Assembly: GCA_033064195.1 (NCBI GenBank)
Contig: JARBJD010000055.1
Span: 124,001-188,000 of the forward strand
Length of the DNA: 64,000 nt
DNA from: Blattamonas nauphoetae
Lineage: Eukaryota; Preaxostyla; Oxymonadida
Direction: 5' to 3'
This document shows positions 45,291-55,400 of the stretch, piece by piece. How positions within the stretch are numbered: position 1 is the first letter of the stretch; each line of letters starts with the position of its first letter. The position numbers and the translations under genes are program-made. The notes beneath the pieces are model-generated. The model did not search any database, was not told the DNA's origin, and saw only the letters and a list, made by a program, of their open reading frames with translations.

Positions 45291-46350
45291 CAATCAGAAT
45301 GGGTCGATCAAGATTGGATGGGTTTTGGTCGATCCCAGCATTTCGAGACGCTCAAGTGAAATGAGAAGAATCACTGCTCATCGTCATTTCGTTGCCAACA
45401 TTCCCATCACAATGAGGATGATTGGGGGATGGCTGGAAGATGCCGACTTCGCTTCTTCGAGCGAGTGCATGGCGAAGACTCGACGAGTGACGGGAGAGTC
45501 TGCCATCACCCCATCTCTCTTGGAGCGCCAGAGCCATCTGATCAACGTCATTCTGCGTCCGAATGACTGTCCTCGAATGTCATCGTTGCGAGTGTCACAT
45601 CGTTCAAGATGGGAGTGTGTGTCTGCTCCATCCTTTCTCTCTTCATCTCGCCTGTGTCTTCTCTTCCCGAGCTGTTCGAGTCCTTCGTCTGAACAGTGTG
45701 CGACTCACCAACAAAACACACTCTTCTTCCAAACAAGCACGCACTCCTCATTCTGTCCAGTCCACCACTTCCACCACATCCCAAAACATGTCTGACACTT
45801 CCTCGTTCTGCAGCACGGGAACGACTCCAATGCACCAAATGCTGATTGACATGTCACTTCGAACCATCTCCTTCGTCCTTCCGAAGAACAATCCTCTCCT
45901 CCACCGACCGACCAGCCTCACAAAGCGCGTGTAGTTGAGGCGCAGCTCCAATCACAATCCAAAGCCAGCCAAAACATGCAGCCACTGGCTGGACGAGCTC
46001 ATCTCATCGACCGTCCACAAAGACGTCGGACACACTCGGCCCGCTGTTCTCGACCAACCAGTTGTCGAACAGCGACGTCGATGCGAGTGTGCGGCTGTCT
46101 GCCGACGATGCATGACCGAAGTCGGCTGGTCGACTAAACACGAATGCTCCTTCCTTCCCACTCGACGGACAGCACGAGAACCACGTGTTGAGCGGAACAA
46201 GAGTCCGCGTTGTCAAACCAACCGAAATGCCTGACGACCAATTCCCTCACTTCCGCCTTCCCTCATCTCGTCTCCCACTCAGTTACCAAAAGTCGAGAAA
46301 AGACGCGATCAGCACCAAACAACATCCCCAAATCCAACAAAATCAATGCC
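45291..46350. other. Decayed mosaic, no intact gene
   Basis: Plus-strand stretches such as SRRSSEMRRITAHRHF and WLEDADFASSSECMAKT (about 45350-45480) look like remnants of coding sequence. Bases 45740-45860 match block X at 3985-4100. No continuous gene is seen. Confidence 0.35.
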
Positions 46351-46559
46351 CCCATTCAACGCAGGCGGTTCACAACTCTTTTGTCGTCTGACGGTTCGAA
46401 CGAAGCAGGCGTCCCTTCTTCTCCTTTCATGCGGTTCGACGACTCTGTCTCAGCTGGGAACACCACAAAGTGATGCAACAGAACGGACGAGAGCGGTCGA
46501 TGAAAGTGGGATTTGACGGTTGTGAGTCGAGTTGCTTGATGCGTGAGAGTCATTTCCCT

Positions 46560-47055
46560 GCTGCACGTCCATCCCAGCTGGGTGTGCTGTTTGGAGCATC
46601 CCCATTCAGCCACCTGTCCGCCACACGCCTCACTCGAAGTGCTTCGGAGTCGGCTCATCGGAGGAACAAGTTGAGGGGAATGCGTGATTTCGCGAAGAGT
46701 GGTGTCGTGTTGCCCGTTCGTCCACCCATCCACGAAAGCGCCCGAACTCTGTCGATCGAGCGAGTGTCAGCCGAACACTCCGAAAAGCGAGCTGTGTCGG
46801 CTGATGTTGGGTGTTGTGGAGAATCGAACGGTGTGTTTGGTTCGAGTCTTCGCTCATTTCACTTTCATTCCATCACTCTCCGACGAGTCCTGTTCAGAAC
46901 AGTCCAGCCAGGAGCACACACTCGCCAGCAGCGGCAGAGTCGAGCACAGATCGTTCGAGCTGTCGCTGTGTCCATCACTCGCTCTTCCCTCCCGAGCCAA
47001 CACCTTCCGACTGTCTTCTTGCGAGCAACTTCGTTTCGCTCTGGTTTCGTCGGTC
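46560..47055 (+). repeat. Decayed duplicated block X, copy 2
   Basis: Matches the minus strand of 3500-3992. Relative to that locus, about 0.7 kb of other sequence separates this block from its neighbour at 45740-45860, so one locus has an insertion or the other a deletion. Confidence 0.6.
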
Positions 47056-47139
47056 AGCTCCATTCTTTCCATCATCATCTTTCTTCTTTTGTTGTTCCAT
47101 TCTTGCTGCGATCGATCATGTCATCCAGAACAATCCAAA

Positions 47140-47470
47140 TCGCGCTCAGTTTCGAAGATTGTCAGACAACTTGGGATCGTGAGAGTGGCAGACAGACGAA
47201 GAACAAAATCCATTGTCTGTTGATAAGAAGGAGATATTTGGAGGAGACGAGCAAGAAGGTGCCCAATGTCATCAGATTGGCTTTGATTGATGATCGAGAG
47301 GCTGTTGACGCACAAATGGCAACAATAAGTCCCAGACGGTGCAACAAATTGCTTCAAAACTGTCACATGAATAGCTTGTGGTTTATGGTCGTCCTCAATT
47401 TTGAGTTCAACGAGACAATCTGGAGTTGGGAGAATGAAAGTGTTGGTGATTGTTGAAATGAGATTGATGT
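47140..47470 (-). pseudogene. Fragment of a large oxymonad-type multigene family
   Basis: The minus strand reads APSGTYCCHLCVNSLSIIN, then LLARLLQISPSYQQTMDFVL and LTIPSCLTIFE. From memory this matches a repeated block in a large family of Blattamonas hypothetical proteins (CHLCVNRxSII, LLARLLxICPYYQPTMDFVL, LTIPSCLxFFE). The function is unknown; the proteins look helical and repeat-like. Upstream and downstream parts of the family are missing here. It is the best taxonomic clue in the window but was not verified by search. Confidence 0.55.
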
Positions 47471-47509
47471 GGATATTGAGGCACACAGTCCATACGACAA
47501 TCATGAACT

Positions 47510-48865
47510 AATATACGCGAGTGGAATTTCGCAAAATATCGCCAATTTGGAGTTGAAACTGAGTTCGTGTGGCGACGTTTGCGAGGAAGTGGTCTGCATC
47601 GAATACAACTTGATCGTCGATAGCAGATGATTGGAAATGATCTTCAGAATGGGGGCCAGAGGCGTGAATGAGGGGTGCATCCCATTTCGACGAGAAAAAC
47701 GAGAAGCGTTTCTGAGATCGTCCAAAACTCGATATTGCGAAAGACAATCTGGTCACAATGCATCGCTCCCGGACACCACACTTAGTGTGGATAGAGGACA
47801 GTTGACGATGTGACAACCAACGACAGTCGCGATGAGAACGACGACGACTGAAGGCAAAGGCATTTCTGGACGATTGGAGGGTTCGGCGATGGTTTGTCGC
47901 CTGCGGACCAATTACATAATTCCCAATATCCGAGGGAAGTCTGCAGAAATGAGTGTTGAGTCATTCGAGTGAGTTGGTTTCGACGTTCCATTTCAGATCG
48001 AACTGGTCGCAGCATCCTCACATTCACTCCCAGCCATCGACACATCGAGTGACTGTCTTCGGATCCATCGGTTGGAAATCGTTCGTTTTGGTGGTTTCTT
48101 GTCTGTTCGAGTGTGTCCACGCAGTCATCTGAAAAAGCAATTTCCATCACCAGTCTCCCACATCCCATCACTTCTGGGCATTCTGCCTTCCACAATTCGA
48201 GCGAGGTGTCCATCAGGCCGAGAGTGATGTTCAGACACGGACAGCATTCGACACATCAGAGACAGCAAAAGAATTCCATCCCAACTCGTCAACCCACCAT
48301 CAACTCCATTGTTCCACAATCAGATGCACCGATCGGAAGGAGGACACAGAAGAATCACGAATCATTCAAAAGGCTTCCATTGAGCACGAACCGAGTTGAG
48401 ACCAGAAATGTCACAAAGTCACGTGACGGAATCACAGTCTTCTGAAAGATAATGTCACGATGGTTCAATGCTTCCACTGCAGCAGTCATGTCAAGTTCCC
48501 TGAGATCGTGCCAAGAGGGTCGATGAGCGTGTTAGTTCTTGAAAGTGGCTGTGTGTGCGGTTCAACAGTTGACAATATGTTTGTTATCACATCGGAGTGC
48601 CTATTGAACCAAACTGAAGAACCAAGCTCTGAGATCATTCGTGAAGGTCACATCTTGGATCGATTGAAGCAGAAATCAATGCTTGAGTTCCAACCAACAT
48701 TAACTTCTTCAACGGAAAAGAGAGCGATCTGCTATTCCGAGACTCTTCGTGTTTGAGATCGAATGACAATCAAGTGAGTGCTAATCATCACAATCTGAGA
48801 GATGTATCCACCAAAATTTGGTCTGATCTACTGTTGAATTAGGTTGGAAAGAACGATCAAACAAG
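47510..48865. other. No intact gene; upstream of kinase gene F
   Basis: Small frames at 48113-48445 and 48460-48756 (plus) are open but unrecognised; the second starts MVQCFHCSSHVKF and could be a fragment. The last few hundred bases should contain the promoter of gene F. Confidence 0.35.
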
Positions 48866-50799
48866 ATGTCAGAATCAATCAAAGTCCCCGATGGATGTAT
48901 GTTCCTTTCTTTCGTTAAATATGAGTGCATGGTGCTATAATCGCCTCAATTCAGATTCGTTGGTTCGAACAATCAGCTCTGGTGGTTTCGGAAGTGTTGT
49001 TGAACTGATTGAGAATTCAACGCAGACACATTATGCGGGAAAGATGATTCCATGTGTGACAGCAAAAGACAAGGAACGAATCGATCGTGAGGTTAATCGA
49101 CTTCGAAAGTTCGCGCATCCAGGAATTGTTGGACTGAAAGAATTAGCATCGACAGAGAACATGAAAGTGATTGTGATGGAACTTGGGGAACAGTCGCTTG
49201 CAGATATTGTTCGAGACCACAGATTGCGTGGAGTTCTTGTGGCTCGCGAAGTTTGTTTTTGAAATGTTGTTTTCTTGTTGATTGTTGTTGATTTTGTTGT
49301 TCTTTGTGTTGGATGTTGTTCTGGGATTGATTATTGTTGTGTCTGTGTCTCTTGTGATTTGAGGTTGTTTATCGAGTGATGGTGGAAGTGAGTTTGGCGT
49401 TGAAGTTGATGCACAACCACGAAAGCGGGTCGACAGCACATGGAGATGTGAAGATGGAGAACATTCTTCTTTTCGGTGGTGGGCACTTCAAACTGTGTTT
49501 GGCTTAGTCTTCTTTCTCTATTTTTCATTTTTCTTGTGATTTGACTTTTTGTTGATTCAGGTGATTTGGGAGCGGCAGAGTCGGAAGATGTGAGCAGCAC
49601 GCGTTCGGTGATGTCTCAACTGTATGTGTCGCCGGAACGAATGGAATCGGAAACAGGAAGGGCGACGTGCTCATCGGATGTGTGGGCGTTGGGGATTGTT
49701 CTTCACTGGCTTCTGTTTGGAGAACCGCCTTTCAAGAGTCAGAATGCGGCTCGGTTGTTTCGTGAGATTGGGTCGTTCCGTGTTTCTTGGATTGGGTCAG
49801 ATTGTGGAGGAGAAGAACGAGCGCTTCTGATGCGAATGTTGGATCCCGTTTGTTTCGTCTCTTCTTTCTTCTTCATTTTCTTCGTGAATTGTGTTTTTCA
49901 TGTTTTCTGTTCAGAACCCCGAGACTCGAGTGACGAGTTGTCAATTGTGTTCGTTTGGAGTGTTTCGTTGCCTTGTGAACACTCCGTCTGGAGTTTGGAA
50001 ACTGAAAGACGCCGACGACAAAGAACACTTGGACAAAGAGGAGACTTGGAAGAAAGAATTGGAAATGGAAAAGAACGCCCGCACGCGAGCTGAAGATAAG
50101 ATCGTTCGTTTGGAACGCGAGTTGGCCGAATTGAGATCGAACCAGACCCAACCTCCTCTTCAGCCAGCACCTCATTCGAGTGGAGTTCGTTCAAATGGAC
50201 CTCTCGCATCGTCTGCAGCAAGACAAGGAACTGTCATCCGATCTCAAATTGGAGCAGCAGCGATCGAACTGTTCGACCAGACGAGATGGACAGTGTCTGG
50301 AAATGTCATCACAAAATCACGTAATTCTTTTGTTTCGCTTGTCTCGTTCGAGTTTGGGGCAGAAGTGGCTCGTCTGTCACTCACAATCAGAAAAGGACCG
50401 TCCAATCTTCTCGCCGTTGGGACCATCTCGTCCAGTCTGAGCAACGAGGCTCTCACATACAACTTTCTCGGTCTGAAGGGAGGAGCAGGATGGAACTTGT
50501 ATCCAAGACATCGGCATGCCGAACAGAACAAGAAAAAGACAAACAAAGGATCAGCATGTTTGGGAGGAAGAGAGGGACAGCTCGTGGTGTTGGAGGCAGA
50601 TGGACGAGAAGGAAAGCGAACACTGAAACTGTCGCAAGATGGAGAGACACAGCCAGTCTTCTTCACGAACATCCCAGTTCCCTTCCGATTCGCTGTGAAC
50701 ATCTACTGGGAGAACGATGCTGTTGAGATTGAGTCAGTTTCAGTTGTTTCCTCGCCGAAGATGGTTGGAGGAACGATTGCTGTCGCGATGGATGAATAA
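48866..50799 (+). CDS. Kinase/coiled-coil/SPRY gene F
   Basis: Exons 48866-48896, 48955-49250, 49364-49496, 49561-49847 and 49915-50799 join to 543 residues. The kinase domain has SSGGFGSV, HYAGKM, TAHGDVKMEN, CDLGAA, SPERMES and DVWALGIVLHW; HGD and DLG replace HRD and DFG. The coiled coil is the shortest of the four copies. The SPRY-like domain is complete, with the variable stretches SNLLAVGT, TYNFLGL and LYPRHRHAEQN. The intact acetyltransferase gene follows 165 bp after the stop. The order kinase then acetyltransferase recurs in the other copies. A cytosolic signalling role in which SPRY reads out a ligand and the kinase responds is inference. Confidence 0.9.
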
Positions 50800-50964
50800 A
50801 GCAGAACACACCACTTCACACTTTCCTCTTTCTGTTCTCTCATTCTTGTCATTTCACCTTATGACCCTTTCGATTTTTTCGAGAACGCATCCTCATCAGT
50901 GATTTCATGGATAGATGAATCGAGTTCGGAAGATCAACCCAAAGATCAATTGAATTCCACTCTC

Positions 50965-51408
50965 ATGGAAGGATTGAACATCAAATGGACAAAACCAGGT
51001 GTTCCCACACCAGAACAGTTCGAACTCCGCAGGATTGTCTTTCTGGAGGAGCAGGGATTCTCCCATGCCAACGAATTCGACAATCTCGACATCATCTCTC
51101 ACCAATGTCTCATCACTGACTCCGACAACAAACTGGTTGGATGCTCGCGAATATACCCCTATTCAGAAAAAGATGCGTGGGTGTTGGATCGAATCGCAGT
51201 GATGGAGGAGTTCCGAGGAAAAGGGTTTGGCTTATATGTTGTTCGCGTTGCCATGAACTATGCCCAGCTCCTCGGAGCAAAGCGTTTCGTTCTCGTCAAC
51301 GCCGAAGTGTCTGCCATCCCTTTCTATCAGAAACTCGGGTTCAAGGTTGATGGCGAGCCGTTCATGGAGGAACACTGTCCCGTAATCAAAATGACGCGCC
51401 CGGCCTAA
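50965..51408 (+). CDS. GNAT-family N-acetyltransferase (ElaA-like), intact
   Basis: 147 residues from the ATG of MEGLNIKWTKPG. GNAT features are ELRRIVFLEEQGF in the N-terminal part, DAWVLDRIAVMEEFRGKGFG (the acetyl-CoA pyrophosphate loop R-G-K-G-F-G), and the C-terminal SAIPFYQKLGF with the usual bulge residues. The length and layout fit the small ElaA-type acetyltransferases of bacteria; the acceptor is unknown. The frame is open upstream to 50899 but without an ATG. It is the only intact copy; four relatives at 6.4/9.4, 20.0 and 43.7 kb are broken. Bacterial-like form hints at past lateral gene transfer, which needs a tree. Confidence 0.9.
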   Translation: MEGLNIKWTKPGVPTPEQFELRRIVFLEEQGFSHANEFDNLDIISHQCLITDSDNKLVGCSRIYPYSEKDAWVLDRIAVMEEFRGKGFGLYVVRVAMNYAQLLGAKRFVLVNAEVSAIPFYQKLGFKVDGEPFMEEHCPVIKMTRPA

Positions 51409-51510
51409 TTCTTCGTTTTATTCCTGCGAGTTCCAACCCTCAATGCTTATGTTGTATTTCTTTCTGCAGGATCTGAGCTTTTACAGTATTTTTGGAAGTG
51501 CCATTGGCCA

Positions 51511-52409
51511 GGGGTTTTGGAACCGGAGGCCAGCCTTAAATAAATTAATATGGTAAACGAGATATCTCATTTTGAAATGGAAAGAAGCAAAAAACCGTAA
51601 AAGTGAAGAGAAAATAGTGATTACTCAATTGTCTAGTTTTGGAGTCCGTTTTAGCTTCCAGTGCAAATGTCACCCAGATTGCTGTAGATTGTATTCACAT
51701 CGGACTATTCGGAAAATGTGGCGATTTTTCATCAAACAGTGGAGATTTTCTGCCGGTAATGTGCTTGGATATAGAATTATTGCCAGTTTTTTTCAAAGTG
51801 CAGACAGATGTAATAGGTCCTATTTTGACGGAAGAAATAGAATCAAGAACGAGTATATGTTTCAAAATGGGATATTTGGTGATTTTGTCCTTTTCCATGA
51901 CTAGATCCGACCATCTGATTGAGATGACGACATTCCGAGATGGCTATCGATGATATTCCAAGTAAAAATCCAAATTTCTGTTTCAATGTCTTCCAGAAAA
52001 CTTCAGTTCGGCTGCCAAAGTCGAATATCACTTCTGTGTCCCTGCTCAACAAACACTCGTTCGAGAGTGTTGATCGCTGAGGATTTCATTGACAACGGAG
52101 AAAGTTTATGGAAATGGAGGAAAAACAATGGTAGAGGTGGAGAGTTGAATATTGAATCTGATGGTTGTTTTTCCAGTTCACACTTTAAAAAATGAAGAAA
52201 ATGAGCAAAAACGATCAGCTCCGCATTTGCTCAATAAGAGGTTTTCAACCTTCTCCGTGATTTTCTCGCCATTTCTCCGTATTCTCTTTTGGTGTTTTTT
52301 TTATTTTCAAAAAAGAATCACCCAGAGCGTCAGAGTGGCGAAAAGTGAACTTTCTCTGCCTCCACCAACAGTGTATTACCCAGAAATTCCTCCGGTTCCA
52401 AAACCCCTG
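51511..52409. mobile_element. 899-bp hAT-like element with 8-bp target duplication
   Basis: Ends are 21-bp inverted repeats, CAGGGGTTTTGGAACCGGAGG at the left and its exact reverse complement at the right. The 8 bp CCATTGGC occurs at 51503-51510 and 52410-52417. CAGGG-type ends and an 8-bp duplication are diagnostic of the hAT superfamily. Internal frames (for example 51639-51953) are short and show no complete transposase, so it is non-autonomous. It lies 51 bp before the start of the neurofibromin-like gene. Confidence 0.9.
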
Positions 52410-52459
52410 CCATTGGCATTGATTCGGTCTCATTTCGCATTCGATAGTCATCCATTTCA

Positions 52460-55400
52460 ATGATAAATATGGATTGTATCCCGTTCAAAATTGCATTGGT
52501 GAGAATAGAAAATGGTAATTATCTGAAAACCAGGCGTTCTCGCTTGATCAAACCAAGAAAATTCACAACTCGATTTCAGCCGACAGTCTCTTGCCTCAAG
52601 GAAGAGCTACCCTTCCAGTTGGGACTTTTTCATGCCTAGAAGACGTTCCAGAAGCCCGTATGTCGTTTGATTCATCCTGATCGTCTTGTCTAAGAACAAA
52701 ATCCAAATCCATTCTTTACAAAGGAAAAGTCCAAAATGACTCTCCTGCTGTCTTCCCACGCACGTACACGAAATCAACCTCTCCTAAACGCCGAAGTTTG
52801 TTCTTCTCATTTCTGATTCAATGATCCACGTCCATCTGTTTCCTTATCACTCCACAGACATTCTCTCTCGCACGCTGCAGAACGATCACATCTTACCAGA
52901 TGGATCCTACCTTGATTCCAGCACAAAATCGGTTTTGATCTTTGAATTTCCAGATAAACCACCTGATTCGTCTCCATTCCTCCCTCGTTCGACACTATCG
53001 ACTTTCTCTCCAAACAAACGCTCACGATCGCCACATCATCAAATTCCTTTCTCGACCCAGAAATTTGATCGGATTTTGGAGGAACAACACCAGTTTTCAT
53101 CACCGCCACGTCAAAAATCAAATCAAGTCACGATCTACAATGAATCATCTCCCTATCCTTATCCACCACAGCAGAACCTGACATTGACAGGTACTAATGG
53201 GTCACAATCTTTCACCCGAGATGTCCTCAGAACACCAGATGCCAGAACTCGTCAGAATGATCGATTTTCGCATCATCGACAGCGAGATCAGACATCTCTT
53301 CAGCCGAAAAATCAAGTTCTTTCGGACAGTTTGATGGAATTAACGCCATTTTTGACGGAGGAAGGGGTGATCAGACACAAACACAACTCGACGACGAGAG
53401 ATCGCCACTCACCTCTGGCAGTCTCTCCCAAACAAGATTACAACCAAAATACTCCTCACTCTGCCCTCCATCATCCATCTTCCACTCAATCTCGCCCTTT
53501 TGATCCGTCTGCATTTCAGCTCCCTCAAGACACCCAACGAAGTGTCGATGGCGATTTGCGGGTTCGGAGAGTGACAGTGAGTACCCCCTCAGTGCCTCTC
53601 GCTGTCTCAGATGCCAGACCAAGTGAGTCAAGTCTTTCTCATCAACAATTAAGTTCAGAACGGGCAAAACATGATGAATTGATCAATCCGATCCGATCAA
53701 TTCCAAAATCATCGCGTGTTCTTCAGTCGATTGAGACTCGTCGAGAGATTAGTGAAAGCAGCAGATACCAACCCGATGAAGTCTCTATCACCTCCCATCA
53801 CCAACCATCACCTCTCGATCCTCTCGAAACACCATTTCAGTCAAATCCACAAAGTCAGCAACTATCTCATCGTTCGTATTCAGATCCACTGTCGATTGCC
53901 CCTATTTCCACACGACGAACACTCACCTCTTCAAATATACACAACGCGACACGTCAGAGCAGAATCGTCAGGTCGCCACCGCAACTTGCTGATGGATCGA
54001 ATGTGTCGATGGCTCCATCACAAGACATTACTGTTTCAACCACTCAGCGATCACTTGAAGCACAACATCCGCTCAAATTGACAGATTTGGACGTCGATCA
54101 AAACCAATCGAGTGATCAACCGGAAATGCACAATGTCAAAACTCCACCCATCGCCTCGAAAGATCCTTCACCGCAAACACCGCCCCAAAAGAATGATTTT
54201 GTCCTCGCAAGTATCACTGAGACAGTAAAGCGGTTGATCATGTCATCAACGACTCACTTCTCGGAAAAAGAAGAATATGGAACGCGAGATGATCAAACAC
54301 AGTCTCAGAAGGTCTCGGCTGATCAATCTGTCAGAACTGATGTCAATGACTCAGAATTTCGTGATCAACACCACTCGAACGATCCGTCCCAACGAGAAGA
54401 CTTTCGTCAAGATTCGCATCATTCCTTCTCTCTCACCAATCACCCACAATCTCTCCCCAAACCTGCCTTCTCATCCACTTCCCAAATCACCTCAACACCA
54501 CTCTCCCCTCGTTCACTCCCTCCACATCCAAAACCACTCTCAATCTCTTCATATTCACAAACAGTGCCACCGCTCCAATTGCACACATTAACATCACCTT
54601 CCGATCTCAATTTTTCGCACTCGAATTTGACAAGCATTCAGCAAGCATCCACACATCATACTCAATTTCCTCCAACTATTTCGGATGAGTATGGAAGAAT
54701 GGGGGGAACTGATGAAGCGAATCGACGGTATTTGCATTCGGAGGACGGAAGTGGGATTGATCAAGAAATCCACTCCCGCCATCTCACAGACCAGTCTACT
54801 GTGTCTCATTCTCTCCCCACTGATGCAGGACACTCTCATAATCAGCAGGACATGAACAGACAACAAAAGTATCTCATTCCAGAACCCCAGGCCAGATCCA
54901 ACTCAACCCGATCCTGCCCAGGATCAAATTCATCCGACCGGAGTTCTTCCCCCGTCGATGACTCTATCCCGGCCACAGCAACGCAGCCTGCTCATCCGCT
55001 CATCCCTCCTCTTCGCCTTCCACCGTCACCATCGGCTGATGTTGACACTTCGGTCTTTCACTCCCAACAGCAAACTTACACCTCATCTGGAGTCAACCGC
55101 TCCTCGTCATCGTATTATAATCCCCCGCCTTCCAAATCGCTCCCCATAACATCTGATTATCAACCAACACTCGTGTTCACTTCGCAGCCTCATCAACAGC
55201 AGTTTCCAGCGCATTCGCATCCGATCAAGCCTCCTCCGTCGCCATCTTCGCTTTTATCGTCGGGAAAGCCGTCGAAGAGGAGCCAGAATGGGGAGAAGGA
55301 AGACTTTGCTCACGTTTAATTTTTGTTCCGCGATTCGTTCATTTCTCAAATCTGTTGCGTTTTTCGGATTGTTTTCGGGACTACGAGGGATGCGTCAACG

